NCBI RefSeq assembly: GCF_014648895.1
Contig: NZ_BMRZ01000006.1
Coordinates: forward strand, 1 to 64,000
DNA length: 64,000 bases
Direction of reading: 5' to 3'
From: Streptomyces tanashiensis
Lineage (GTDB): Bacteria; Actinomycetota; Actinomycetes; Streptomycetales; Streptomycetaceae
Below the pieces are notes generated by a model. The model worked only from the letters and a program-made list of their open reading frames with translations. It made no database searches and was not told the origin of the DNA. Position numbers and translations under genes: made by a program. Below, piece by piece: positions 42,465 to 51,508 of the stretch; the first letter of the stretch is position 1, and every line of letters begins with the position of its first letter.

Positions 42465-42534
42465 CCTGATCCCGGTCTTCCCACCGGTACGTCACGTCGT
42501 CGGCCGGGACCCTCGTCACCAAGGGTTTCCCACG

Positions 42535-43794
42535 TTGTCCGACAACGCTCTGCACGACTCCTTCTTCGCCCTGCACCACGGTCTGCCGCGGCAGGGTCCC
42601 GGCTCCGACACCACCACCCGCCGGCTCCTCGCGCTCGCGGGGAGGCTTCCGGAGCGCCCGCGCGTGCTCGACCTGGGCTGCGGCCCCGGCCGTTCCGCGC
42701 TGCTCCTGGCCGCCGAGGCGGGCGCCGAGGTGACCGCCGTCGACACCCACGAACCGTTCCTCGCGGAGCTGCGGGAGACCGCCGCCGCCCGCGGGCTCGA
42801 CGGTTCGGTCCACACCCTGAACGCCGACATGGGCGCACTGCCGTTCCCCGACGGCTCCTTCGACCTGGTCTGGGCCGAGAGCTCGGTCTTCGTCCTCGGC
42901 TTCGACCGGGCACTGGCCGAATGGCGCAGGCTCCTGGCCCCCGGGGGCACCCTGGTGCTCACCGAGTGCGTCTGGACCACCGAGGAGCCGGGCCCGGCGG
43001 CCCGGGGCTTCTGGGAGGACCACTACCGGCTCCGTACCGTCGCCGGGAACGCGGCGGCGGCGATCGAGGCCGGCTACCACGTCCTGGGCACCGTCCCGCA
43101 GCCCGACGGCGACTGGGACGAGTACTACGTCCCGCTCGCCGCGCACGCCGACGCGGCGGACACCACCGTGCCCGGCATGGCCGAGGCGGTGGCCGGGGCC
43201 CGCGCCGAGATCGCGCTGCGCCGCGACCACGGCTCCGACTACGGGTACGCCGGCTTCGTCCTGCGGCCCGCCGATCCGCGCTGGCGCACCCGCCCCGAGA
43301 CCGACGCGGACGCGGCGGACATCCGCCGGGTCGTGGCCACGGCCTTCGGGTCGGAGGCGGCGCCCTCGGAGACGGAGGCCGATCTCGTCGAGGCGCTCCG
43401 CGTCCACGACGCCTGGCTGCCGGGTCTGTCGTACGTGGCCGAGGCCCCGGACGGCACGGTCGCGGCGCACGCGATGATCACCCGCTGCCTGGTGGACGGC
43501 GTCCCCGCGGCCGCGCTCGCCCCGGTCTCGGTGGCTCCCGCGCACCAGCGGACGGGGGCCGGGCAGGCCGTCGTCCGGGCCGTGCTCGACGCGGCCCGGC
43601 TGCGGGGCGAACCGCTCGTGCTCGTCCTGGGCCATCCGGAGTACTACCCGCGGTTCGGGTTCGTACGGGCGTCCGAGTATGGAATCAAGCCAGGTTTCGA
43701 GGTCCCGGACGAGGCGATGATGGCGCTCGTCCTGGACGGTTCGACACCCGTCCCGCCGGGCACACTCGTCTATCCGGCACCTTTCGGGGTGTAG
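42535..43794 (+). CDS. Class I SAM methyltransferase fused to a GNAT N-acetyltransferase
   Basis: 419 residues from TTG 42535 (AAGGG about 10 nt upstream). The N-terminal ~225 residues have VLDLGCGPGRSALLLAAEAG (DLGCGPG at 46-52) and FPDGSFDLVWAES, a Methyltransf_11-type domain. From about residue 250 the GNAT domain follows: RPETDADAADIRRV, VSVAPAHQRTGAGQAVV (acetyl-CoA loop) and LGHPEYYPRFGFVRAS. The GNAT half resembles YhbS-type acetyltransferases. The fused enzyme could methylate and acetylate the same small molecule; the substrate is unknown. Confidence 0.88.
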   Translation: MSDNALHDSFFALHHGLPRQGPGSDTTTRRLLALAGRLPERPRVLDLGCGPGRSALLLAAEAGAEVTAVDTHEPFLAELRETAAARGLDGSVHTLNADMGALPFPDGSFDLVWAESSVFVLGFDRALAEWRRLLAPGGTLVLTECVWTTEEPGPAARGFWEDHYRLRTVAGNAAAAIEAGYHVLGTVPQPDGDWDEYYVPLAAHADAADTTVPGMAEAVAGARAEIALRRDHGSDYGYAGFVLRPADPRWRTRPETDADAADIRRVVATAFGSEAAPSETEADLVEALRVHDAWLPGLSYVAEAPDGTVAAHAMITRCLVDGVPAAALAPVSVAPAHQRTGAGQAVVRAVLDAARLRGEPLVLVLGHPEYYPRFGFVRASEYGIKPGFEVPDEAMMALVLDGSTPVPPGTLVYPAPFGV

Positions 43795-43813
43795 TGCCCC
43801 GTAGAGTCCCTCC

Positions 43814-43854
43814 CGCTCCCGCCGCACCGGCTGTACTCCGGTGTGGTGGGAGCG
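43814..43854 (+). terminator. Long interrupted stem-loop between the fusion gene and idi
   Basis: CGCTCCC, CC and CACCGG pair with CCGGTG, GG and GGGAGCG, with single mismatches, around a 7-nt loop. It lies about 20 bp after the fusion stop and 93 bp before idi. Confidence 0.75.
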
Positions 43855-43946
43855 GCCACGTCCGGCCGCCGAAGTACGGACAAGCCGCTTTTGTACGGCA
43901 GACTGTGGTGGCCCCACCGGGCCGAGGACCGATGCGAAGGATGGGT

Positions 43947-44567
43947 ATGCCGACCACACCAGCCACCGCGGCTCAGATCTCGCCGGAGATCGCGTCGAAC
44001 GGTGTCCAGCCGTCCGGAGTCCCGGCGCCGATCATGCTCGAACTGGTCGACGAGGAGGGGAGGACCATCGGCACCGCGGAGAAGCTCGCCGCGCACCAGG
44101 CTCCGGGGCAGCTCCACCGCGCCTTCTCCGTCTTCCTCTTCGACGAGTCGGGCCGGCTGCTGCTCCAGCGGCGGGCGCTCGGCAAGTACCACTCCCCCGG
44201 CGTCTGGTCGAACACCTGCTGCGGCCATCCCTACCCCGGCGAGGCCCCCTTCGCCGCGGCGGCCCGGCGCACCTTCGAGGAGCTGGGCGTCTCGCCGACG
44301 CTGCTCGCGGAGGCCGGCACCGTCCGCTACAACCACCCGGACCCGGCCTCGGGTCTGGTGGAGCAGGAGTTCAACCACCTCTTCGTCGGCCTGGTGCAGG
44401 CCGAGCCGCGGCCGGACCCCGAGGAGATCGAGTCCACCGCCTTCGTGACCGCCGACGAGCTGGTCGAGCGGCACGCCGCCGCGCCCTTCTCCGCCTGGTT
44501 CATGACGGTCCTGGACGCGGCGCGTCCGGCGATCAGGGAGCTGACGGGTCCGTCCGGGGGCTGGTGA
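43947..44567 (+). CDS. idi: Isopentenyl-diphosphate delta-isomerase
   Basis: 206 residues from ATG 43947, with GAAGG 6 nt upstream (other in-frame ATGs at 43932 and 43941). NTCCGHP (89-95, catalytic Cys92), AAARRTFEELGV (Nudix box) and YNHPD...LVEQEFNHLF (catalytic Glu139/Glu141) identify type I IDI. It interconverts IPP and DMAPP, the supply for the prenyl synthase and hopanoid genes. It is about 11 kb from the hopanoid operon start and is separately transcribed. Confidence 0.95.
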   Translation: MPTTPATAAQISPEIASNGVQPSGVPAPIMLELVDEEGRTIGTAEKLAAHQAPGQLHRAFSVFLFDESGRLLLQRRALGKYHSPGVWSNTCCGHPYPGEAPFAAAARRTFEELGVSPTLLAEAGTVRYNHPDPASGLVEQEFNHLFVGLVQAEPRPDPEEIESTAFVTADELVERHAAAPFSAWFMTVLDAARPAIRELTGPSGGW

Positions 44568-44590
44568 CCACCCACGCCGGACACACCCCT

Positions 44591-44617
44591 CCCGGCCCCG
44601 GTGCCATCGGGGCCGGG
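44591..44617. terminator. Bidirectional terminator between idi and the ATPase gene
   Basis: CCCGGCCCCG (44591-44600) pairs perfectly with CGGGGCCGGG (44608-44617) around a 7-nt loop, between two convergent genes. Confidence 0.8.
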
Positions 44618-44654
44618 GCCCGTCCGACCGTGCGCGCCGCCCCGGCGGGAACCG

Positions 44655-45143
44655 TCAGACGGGCCCCAGGGGCAGCGCCGCCCAGATGATCTTCCCGCCG
44701 CTCGCGGTGTGCTCGACGTCGCAGGCGCCGCCGGCCTCCTGCGCGATCTCACGGACCAGGAGGAGCCCACGGCCGCCGGTCTGCCCCCAGTCCGCCTCCA
44801 GGGCCTTGGGACGGTACGGGTGGTTGTCCTCGACGGACACCCTGATCCATTCGGGGCCGATCGCGACCTCGACCGCTATTTCCGGGGAGAGCAGCGCCGC
44901 GTGCCGCACGGCGTTGGTCACCAGCTCGGAGACGATCAGCAGCAGGCCGTCCATGATCTCCTGATGGACCGGGACGCCCTGGCGGACCAGCAGGTCGCGT
45001 ACCGCGTGCCGGGCCTGCGGGACGGAGACGTCGACCGCTGCAGCGGTGAAGCGCCAGACTCCTTCGTAGGACGGTTGCCCGGCGGGGGCGCCTCCGTGGG
45101 TCTCCACGGTCCCGTTCCCACCTTCGTGCTCGATTCTCGCCAC
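44655..45143 (-). CDS. HATPase_c anti-sigma-factor-like ATP-binding protein
   Basis: 162 residues from GTG 45143. VSELVTNAVRHA is the N-box, VSVEDNHPYRP the G1 region and GGRGLLLVREIAQ the G2 region of RsbW/SpoIIAB-like kinases. Such single-domain regulators are very numerous in Streptomyces and control sigma factors through anti-sigma-factor antagonists. No partner gene is adjacent. The 232 bp upstream (45144-45375) holds promoters of this gene and of the divergent hydratase. Confidence 0.9.
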   Translation of the reverse strand: MARIEHEGGNGTVETHGGAPAGQPSYEGVWRFTAAAVDVSVPQARHAVRDLLVRQGVPVHQEIMDGLLLIVSELVTNAVRHAALLSPEIAVEVAIGPEWIRVSVEDNHPYRPKALEADWGQTGGRGLLLVREIAQEAGGACDVEHTASGGKIIWAALPLGPV

Positions 45144-45375
45144 GGATCGAGTCTTGGCAATGCGCGCGGGCCGACCTACCTACTGACCAGAAGTCGACAC
45201 TTATCGGCCACCTTCTGATCGGCCGAGTATGCCAACGTCAGTTGTTCGACTGATCCTGCACGGTTTCTGAGAACTCCGGAGGCGGGCTCGCGGCTCCGGC
45301 CGCACTGCGGCCCGCACACCACCCACCCCACCCTTCCTGATCGTACGTTCGGGCCCGGCGGATAGCATCCGCCCC

Positions 45376-46119
45376 ATGGAGCCGCAGCTGAAGGACAGCG
45401 TCACGGACGGGATCGCCACCGTCGTCATCGCCAACCCCGCCAAGCGCAACGCGATGAGCGCCGGAATGTGGCGCGCCCTGCCCGGCCTCCTGGAGCGGCT
45501 CGCCGCCGACCCCGCCGTCCGGGTCCTGGTCCTCACCGGCGAGGGCGACACCTTCTGCGCCGGGGCGGACATCTCGGCGCTGCGGGAGCCCGGTGACGAG
45601 CAGCAGACGCTCGCGGTACGGGCCGAGGAGGCGCTCGCGGCCTTCCCGAAGCCGACGCTCGCCGCCGTCCGCGGCTTCTGCGTCGGGGGCGGCAGCCAGC
45701 TCGCCGCCGCCTGCGACCTCCGCTTCGCCGAGGAGGGCGCCCGCTTCGGGATCACGCCCTCGAAGCTCGGGATCGTCTACCCGTCCTCGTCGACCCGCAG
45801 GCTCACCGCCCTGGTCGGCCCCTCGACCGCCAAGTACCTGCTGTTCTCCGGCGAGTTGATGGAGGCCGAGCGGGCGCTGCGGACCGGGTTCGTGGACGAG
45901 CTGCACCCGGCGGGCGCACTGGACAAGCGGGTGGCCGAATTCGCCCGGGTGCTCGCCTCCCGCTCCCTGCTCACCCAGGCGGCGGCCAAGGAGTTCGCCG
46001 ACGGGCGGCTGGACCGGGACGCCCACTGGGCCGAGCAGGCGCGCGGCAGCGGCGACACCGCCGAGGGTGTCGCCGCCTTCCTGGAGCGCCGCGCACCCCG
46101 CTTCACGTACGGGCTCTGA
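45376..46119 (+). CDS. Enoyl-CoA hydratase/isomerase family protein
   Basis: 247 residues. VVIANPAKRNAMSAGMW is the crotonase CoA-binding start, FCAGADIS and FCVGGGSQLAAACDLRFA form the oxyanion hole, and FGITPSKLGIVYPSSSTRRL follows. The Glu pair of true hydratases is only partly conserved, so other crotonase chemistry (isomerase, dehalogenase) is possible. It has no obvious operon partner; a short GC hairpin lies between it and the convergent DJ-1 gene. Confidence 0.88.
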   Translation: MEPQLKDSVTDGIATVVIANPAKRNAMSAGMWRALPGLLERLAADPAVRVLVLTGEGDTFCAGADISALREPGDEQQTLAVRAEEALAAFPKPTLAAVRGFCVGGGSQLAAACDLRFAEEGARFGITPSKLGIVYPSSSTRRLTALVGPSTAKYLLFSGELMEAERALRTGFVDELHPAGALDKRVAEFARVLASRSLLTQAAAKEFADGRLDRDAHWAEQARGSGDTAEGVAAFLERRAPRFTYGL

Positions 46120-46137
46120 GGCCCGGCGGGCCTTCGC

Positions 46138-46782
46138 TCAGCTCCCCTGGGGGAGGTCCTCCGTCCTCACGCTCCGCCACCGCGCGACGATCGCGGCCGG
46201 GGCCTTCTCCGGCGAGCCCGCGTCGTACGGCGGCTGCGGGTCGTACTCGGTGAGCAGCTGGATCGTCTGGGCGGTCTCGTCCCCGGCGATCCGGCCGAGC
46301 AGGTGCAGCGCCATGTCGATGCCGGAGGAGACGCCGGCGGCCGTGACGTACTTGCCGTCGAAGACGACCCGCTCGCCGGTGGGCTCGACGCCGAGGGCGC
46401 GCAGTTCGTCGAAGGCGAGCCAGTGGGTGGTCGCCCGGCGGTCCTTCAGCAGGCCCGCCGAGGCGAGGATCAGCGAGCCGGTGCAGACGGAGGTGGTCCA
46501 GGTGCTGGTGGCGTCGGCCGTACGGAGCCAGTCGAGGGTCTCCTGGTCGTGCATGGCGACGCGCGCGTCGGGGCCGCCGGGGACCAGGACGATGTCCGGG
46601 CGCGGGACCTCGGCGAGGCTCCGGTCGGCGACGAGCGCGAGGCTGCCCTGGTCGTTGCGGACCGGGCCCGCCTCCTTGGCCACGAAGACGGTCTCGGCGC
46701 CGGGGAGGCGGGCGAGCAGCTCGTACGGGCCGACGGCGTCGAGGGTGGTGAAGCGGTCGTAGAGCAGGACGGCGATCTGCAC
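46138..46782 (-). CDS. DJ-1/PfpI family protein
   Basis: 214 residues from GTG 46782 (AAAGGGACC upstream). AVLLYDRFTTLDAVGPYELL starts the fold, and TSVCTGSLILASAGLL holds the nucleophilic cysteine elbow, followed by RRATTHWLAFDEL and TAAGVSSGIDMAL. No HTH follows, unlike the neighbour. Isonitrile hydratase, glyoxalase or chaperone roles are known in the family; the exact activity is open. It starts 16 nt after the GlxA gene stop, so the two form an operon. Confidence 0.9.
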   Translation of the reverse strand: MQIAVLLYDRFTTLDAVGPYELLARLPGAETVFVAKEAGPVRNDQGSLALVADRSLAEVPRPDIVLVPGGPDARVAMHDQETLDWLRTADATSTWTTSVCTGSLILASAGLLKDRRATTHWLAFDELRALGVEPTGERVVFDGKYVTAAGVSSGIDMALHLLGRIAGDETAQTIQLLTEYDPQPPYDAGSPEKAPAAIVARWRSVRTEDLPQGS

Positions 46783-46798
46783 GGAGGTCCCTTTCGGT

Positions 46799-47779
46799 TC
46801 AGTGGAGTCGGTCGACAGGCGAGTGGAAGCGGCGGCGGTACTCCGCGGGGCCGGTCCCCAGGGCTTTGAGGAAGGCGCGGCGCATCGCCTCGGGCGTGCC
46901 GTACCCGGAGGCGCGGGCGACCTCCTCGACGCCGCGCGAGGTCTCCTCCAGGAGGCGGCGGGCGTGTTCGAGCCGGACCCGGTCGACGTAGCGGCCGGGC
47001 GGGGTGCCGGTCTCCGCGTGGAAGGCGCGGGCGAAGTGGCGTGGCGAGAGCCGGGCACGGGCGGCGAGCGCCTCGACGGAGAGGTCCTCACCGGGGTGCT
47101 CGCTGATCCACTGCTGGAGGTCCCGCAGCGGCTCCCTGCGGGCGGTCTGGGCGGACAGCTGGGCGCTGAACTGGGCCTGGTTGCCCGGGCGGCGCAGGAA
47201 GACGACCAGGTGGCGGGCGACGGTGAGGGCGACGTCCCGTCCGAGGTCCTCCTCGACCAGGGCGAGGGCCAGGTCGATGCCGGCGGTGACCCCGGCGGAG
47301 GTGGAGAGCCGCCCGTCCCGTACGAAGATGGGGTCCGGGTCCACGTCGACCCCGGGGTAGCGGCGGGCGAGGTGGTCGCAGGCGATCCAGTGGGTGGTGG
47401 CCCGGCGCCCGTCGAGGAGCCCGGCCTCGGCGAGGAGCAGGGCCCCGGTGCAGACGGAGACCAGGCGTTCGGCCTGCGGGGCGTGGGTGCGCAGCCAGTC
47501 GATCAGGGCCGGGTCGGGGGCGCGGGTGCCCTCGCCGCCGGGGACGACGAGGGTGTGCGGGGGCCCGTCGGCGACCGCGGCGTCGAGGCCGGTGTCGGGG
47601 AGCAGGCGCAGTCCGCTGTGCGTACGGACCGGTCCGCCGTCCAGGGAGGCGGTGCGGATCGGGTAGGCGGACGGGTCCCCGGCGGCGCGGGCGGCACCGG
47701 CGAACACCTCGACGGGGCCGGTGACGTCGAGGCTCTGGACGTCGTCGAAGAGGACGACGAGGACGGGTCGCTGCGTCAT
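46799..47779 (-). CDS. GlxA family regulator (DJ-1/PfpI domain plus AraC HTH)
   Basis: 326 residues. The N-terminal domain (VLVVLFDDVQSLDVTGPVEV, SVCTGALLLAEAGLLDGRRA) parallels the downstream DJ-1 protein. The C-terminal ~100 residues are an AraC HTH: DLSVEALAARARLSPRHFAR, then GTPPGRYVDRVRLEHARRLL and VARASGYGTPEAMRRAF. GlxA regulators respond to small molecules and often control a neighbouring DJ-1 gene, here the next gene in the same operon. Confidence 0.92.
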   Translation of the reverse strand: MTQRPVLVVLFDDVQSLDVTGPVEVFAGAARAAGDPSAYPIRTASLDGGPVRTHSGLRLLPDTGLDAAVADGPPHTLVVPGGEGTRAPDPALIDWLRTHAPQAERLVSVCTGALLLAEAGLLDGRRATTHWIACDHLARRYPGVDVDPDPIFVRDGRLSTSAGVTAGIDLALALVEEDLGRDVALTVARHLVVFLRRPGNQAQFSAQLSAQTARREPLRDLQQWISEHPGEDLSVEALAARARLSPRHFARAFHAETGTPPGRYVDRVRLEHARRLLEETSRGVEEVARASGYGTPEAMRRAFLKALGTGPAEYRRRFHSPVDRLH

Positions 47780-47907
47780 GGCTCCATCCTTGGCGGGTCC
47801 CGTGACGTCCGCAACGACGGAGAACCCACCTTTCCTGCCATCCCGGCGTCCACTCGGGTCGGCCCGGCCGTTCCCGTCGTACCGACCAGTCGGTAACGTT
47901 CGGCTCC

Positions 47908-48774
47908 ATGACGACTGCTCTCCCCCCGCGCGCGGGACGCCGCTGCCACAACGCCCTCAACCCGCTGCACTCCACGCTGTACTTCTCGCCCGACCTGGAC
48001 CGCGAGTTCGCCGCCCTCGGATTCACCGACCCGAGCGCGATGCGGCTCGCCGCGCGGAGCGCCGCGCTCGGCGCGGTGGGCGCGGGCACGGTCGCCGCGG
48101 CCTTCTACAACTACAACCACGAGCTGCTCGCCCGGCACCTCCCGGGCGTCTGGGAGACCGCCTCCCCCGCCGAGGTCCTGGACGCGCGCCTGCGGACCGT
48201 GGACGCGACCCTGCGCCGGCTGCTCGGCGACGAGGCCGTCGCCTCCCCGGAGATGGCCGAGGCGGCGGAGCTCGCCCTGCGCGCCACCGAGGCCTGCACC
48301 CGGCACGCCCGGCCGCTCTACTCCGCCCACGCCGACCTGCCGGTGCCCGAGGAGCCCCACCTCGCCTACTGGTACGCCGCCACCCTGCTCCGCGAGCACC
48401 GGGGCGACGGCCACCTCTCCGCGCTGCTCTCCGCCGGGCTCGACCCCGTCGAGGCCCTCGCCTCGCACACCGCCACCGGCAAGGGCATGGCCCCGCGCTG
48501 GGTCCTCGGCACGCGCGGCTGGGGCCGCGCCGACTGGGAGGCGGCGACGGAGCGGCTGCGCGGGCGCGGACTCCTCGACGCGGACGGCGAGCTGACGGAC
48601 TCGGGCACGGCGCTGCGCGCCGAGCTGGAGGAGCACACCGACCGCCTCGACTCCGCCCCGTACGAGCACCTCGGCGCGGCCGGTGTCGAGCGCCTCACCG
48701 AGCTGGGACGCGGCTTCCTGTTCACGGCGGCCGGCGCGGGCGCCTTCCCGGCGGACCTGGTCGGCAAGGGCTGA
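47908..48774 (+). CDS. SCO6745 family protein
   Basis: 288 residues. CHNALNPLHSTLYFSPDL, GAGTVAAAFYNYNHELLA and HLAYWYAATLLREHRGDGHL are the pattern I associate with the SCO6745 family. The fold looks like the HTH-containing, helical ligand-binding SalK-type proteins. A role in binding a small ligand is possible, but no function is established to my knowledge. Its occurrence near idi matches the S. coelicolor order (SCO6745 near SCO6750). Confidence 0.85.
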   Translation: MTTALPPRAGRRCHNALNPLHSTLYFSPDLDREFAALGFTDPSAMRLAARSAALGAVGAGTVAAAFYNYNHELLARHLPGVWETASPAEVLDARLRTVDATLRRLLGDEAVASPEMAEAAELALRATEACTRHARPLYSAHADLPVPEEPHLAYWYAATLLREHRGDGHLSALLSAGLDPVEALASHTATGKGMAPRWVLGTRGWGRADWEAATERLRGRGLLDADGELTDSGTALRAELEEHTDRLDSAPYEHLGAAGVERLTELGRGFLFTAAGAGAFPADLVGKG

Positions 48775-48881
48775 CCCGGCGGACCGGTGACGCGCGGGAC
48801 GGGTCGGTTGCCGCGTCCGGGTGACCGACCCGGCAGAATGCACTCGCAAGCTTGAGGCACGAGAAGGCGAGTCGGGACACC

Positions 48882-51299
48882 GTGACGACGTCCATCGAAG
48901 CAAGGATCGCCGAGGAGCTCGGCGTACGCGAGCGACAGGTGAAGGCAGCCGTCGAGCTCCTCGACGGCGGTTCGACCGTGCCGTTCATCGCGCGCTACCG
49001 CAAGGAAGCGACCGAGATGCTCGACGACGCGCAACTGCGCACGCTCGAGGAGCGGCTGCGCTATCTGCGCGAGCTGGAGGACCGCCGGTCGGCGATCCTC
49101 GACTCGGTCCGCGAGCAGGGGAAGCTGACGGACGAGCTGGAGGCGAGCATCCGGGCCGCCGACACCAAGGCGCGCCTGGAGGACATCTACCTGCCGTTCA
49201 AGCCGAAGCGCCGGACGAAGGCCCAGATCGCCCGCGAGGCCGGTCTGGAGCCGCTGGCCGAGGGCCTGCTCGGCGACCCGTCCGTCGAGCCGGCGGCCGC
49301 CGCGGCGGCCTTCGTGGACGCGGACAAGGGCGTCGCGGACGCCGCCGCGGCCCTGGAGGGGGCGCGGGCGATCCTCGCCGAGAAGTTCTCCGAGGACGCC
49401 GACCTCATCGGCGAGCTGCGCGAGCGCATGTGGGGCCGCGGGCGGCTCGTGGCGAAGGTGCGCGAGGGCCAGGAGGAGGCCGGAGCGAAGTTCGCCGACT
49501 ACTTCGACTTCGCCGAGCCCTTCACCGCGCTGCCCTCGCACCGGGTGCTCGCCATGCTGCGCGGCGAGAAGGAGGACGCCCTCAGCCTGGAGCTGGAGCC
49601 GGAGGAGCCCACCGAGGGCCCTTCCTCGTACGAGGGGATCGTCGCGGGCCGCTTCGGCGTCGCCGACCGGGGCCGCCCCGGGGACAAGTGGCTCCGGGAC
49701 ACGGTCCGCTGGGCCTGGCGGACCCGCATCCTGGTGCACCTCGGGATCGACCTGCGGCTGCGGCTGCGGACGGCCGCCGAGGACGAGGCGGTCCGGGTCT
49801 TCGCGGCGAACCTGCGGGACCTGCTCCTCGCCGCGCCGGCCGGCACCCGCGCCACGCTCGGGCTCGACCCCGGTTTCCGTACGGGCGTGAAGGTCGCCGT
49901 CGTCGACGCGACCGGCAAGGTCGTCGCCACCGACACGATCTACCCGCACGTCCCCGCCAACAAGTGGGACCAGGCGCTGGAGAAGCTGGCGCGGCTCGCG
50001 AAGGAGCACGCGGTCGAGCTGGTCGCGATCGGCAACGGCACGGCCTCGCGCGAGACCGACAAGCTGGCGGCCGAACTCCTCGCCAAGCACCCCGAGCTGA
50101 AGCTGACCAAGGTCATGGTCTCCGAGGCCGGCGCCTCGGTCTACTCGGCCTCCGCCTTCGCCTCGCAGGAACTCCCGGGCCTCGACGTGTCGTTGCGCGG
50201 TGCCGTCTCCATCGCCCGGCGGCTCCAGGACCCGCTGGCCGAGCTGGTGAAGATCGACCCGAAGTCCATCGGCGTCGGCCAGTACCAGCACGACCTGGCC
50301 GAGGTGAAGCTCTCCCGCTCGCTCGACGCGGTCGTCGAGGACTGTGTGAACGGTGTCGGCGTGGACGTCAACACCGCCTCGGCGCCGCTGCTTTCGCGGG
50401 TCTCGGGCATCAGCTCCGGCCTCGCGGAGAACATCGTCGCGCACCGGGACGCCAATGGCCCGTTCCGCTCCCGCCGGGCGCTCAAGGACGTGGCCCGGCT
50501 CGGGCCGAAGGCGTACGAGCAGTGCGCGGGCTTCCTGCGCATCCGGGGCGGCGACGACCCGCTCGACGCCTCCTCGGTCCACCCGGAGGCGTATCCGGTG
50601 GTGCGCCGGATGGTGAAGACGACCGGCGGCGAGGTCGCGGCGCTGATCGGCGACACGGGCACGCTGCGCTCGCTGCGCGCGGACGACTTCGTCGACGAGA
50701 CCTTCGGTCTGCCGACGGTGACGGACATCCTGCGCGAGCTGGAGAAGCCCGGGCGCGACCCGCGCCCGGCGTTCCGTACGGCCACCTTCAAGGAGGGCGT
50801 CGAGAAGATCGGCGACCTCGCGTCCGGGATGGTCCTGGAGGGTGTCGTCACCAACGTGGCCGCGTTCGGCGCGTTCGTGGACGTCGGTGTGCACCAGGAC
50901 GGTCTGGTCCACGTGTCGGCGATGTCGAAGACCTTCGTCAAGGACCCGCGCGACGTGGTGAAGCCCGGCGACGTGGTCAAGGTGAAGGTCCTGGACGTGG
51001 ACATCCCACGCAAGCGGATCTCGCTGACGCTGCGGCTCGACGACGAGGCGGGCGCCGACGCCCAGGGCGGCGCGCCCCGGCGCGAGCGGGGCGAGCGCGG
51101 CGACCGGGGCGAGCGCTCCGGCCGGCCGCCGCAGCAGCGTCAGGGCGGTGGCCGGCGGGCCGAGGGCGGAAACCGGAACGACCGCGGGGACCGCGGCGGC
51201 CGGGACCGTTCGGCGGCGCCCGCGCCCGCCAACAGCGCGATGGCGGACGCCCTCCGCAAGGCCGGCCTGCTCGGCGAGGGCGGTAAGAAGCGCCGATAG
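48882..51299 (+). CDS. tex: Tex-family RNA-binding transcriptional accessory protein
   Basis: 805 residues from GTG 48882 (a TTG at 48852 would add ten residues). Tex N-terminal helices: RIAEELGVRERQVKAAVELL and GSTVPFIARYRKEATEML. A YqgF-like domain follows from about 325 (GLDPGFRTGVKVAVVDATGK), then helix-hairpin-helix motifs and an S1 domain (about 641-717; MVLEGVVTNVAAFGAFVDVG). The last ~80 residues are an Arg/Gly-rich tail, probably disordered and RNA-binding. The protein associates with nucleic acid and transcription or translation complexes. Confidence 0.95.
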   Translation: MTTSIEARIAEELGVRERQVKAAVELLDGGSTVPFIARYRKEATEMLDDAQLRTLEERLRYLRELEDRRSAILDSVREQGKLTDELEASIRAADTKARLEDIYLPFKPKRRTKAQIAREAGLEPLAEGLLGDPSVEPAAAAAAFVDADKGVADAAAALEGARAILAEKFSEDADLIGELRERMWGRGRLVAKVREGQEEAGAKFADYFDFAEPFTALPSHRVLAMLRGEKEDALSLELEPEEPTEGPSSYEGIVAGRFGVADRGRPGDKWLRDTVRWAWRTRILVHLGIDLRLRLRTAAEDEAVRVFAANLRDLLLAAPAGTRATLGLDPGFRTGVKVAVVDATGKVVATDTIYPHVPANKWDQALEKLARLAKEHAVELVAIGNGTASRETDKLAAELLAKHPELKLTKVMVSEAGASVYSASAFASQELPGLDVSLRGAVSIARRLQDPLAELVKIDPKSIGVGQYQHDLAEVKLSRSLDAVVEDCVNGVGVDVNTASAPLLSRVSGISSGLAENIVAHRDANGPFRSRRALKDVARLGPKAYEQCAGFLRIRGGDDPLDASSVHPEAYPVVRRMVKTTGGEVAALIGDTGTLRSLRADDFVDETFGLPTVTDILRELEKPGRDPRPAFRTATFKEGVEKIGDLASGMVLEGVVTNVAAFGAFVDVGVHQDGLVHVSAMSKTFVKDPRDVVKPGDVVKVKVLDVDIPRKRISLTLRLDDEAGADAQGGAPRRERGERGDRGERSGRPPQQRQGGGRRAEGGNRNDRGDRGGRDRSAAPAPANSAMADALRKAGLLGEGGKKRR

Positions 51300-51339
51300 A
51301 CGCGCAGGTCGGATGTGGTTTCCGACATGCGGGGCGAGG

Positions 51340-51375
51340 CGTCCCCGCGCTCCCGGACAAGGGGGCGCGGGGACG
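51340..51375 (+). terminator. 11-bp stem-loop after tex
   Basis: CGTCCCCGCGC (51340-51350) pairs perfectly with GCGCGGGGACG (51365-51375) across a 14-nt loop, 40 bp after the tex stop codon. Confidence 0.78.
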
Positions 51376-51421
51376 ACCGGGGAGCAACCGGGCATCGCAA
51401 CGAGGCGGCCCGTTTTGCCCG

Positions 51422-51450
51422 TTGACGCGCTCAGGACAGGCGACCATGAT
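51422..51450 (+). promoter_or_regulatory. Promoter of DUF2690 genes 1-2 (TTGACG-N17-CATGAT)
   Basis: TTGACG (51422-51427) and CATGAT (51445-51450) are separated by exactly 17 bp. The same two hexamers with the same spacing, and CAGGACAG within the spacer, recur upstream of the third DUF2690 gene (52562-52590). Confidence 0.65.
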
Positions 51451-51508
51451 CGTCTTCGGCCTCCACGGGGGAGGCGCATGATTCCTGCTCCTGGAGGTCG
51501 TTCCACTC

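Noticed and set aside
46119..46134. Short GC hairpin AGGCCCG/CGGGCCT between the hydratase and DJ-1 genes
   Set aside because: The stem is 7 bp with a one-base loop; too short to call a terminator with confidence.
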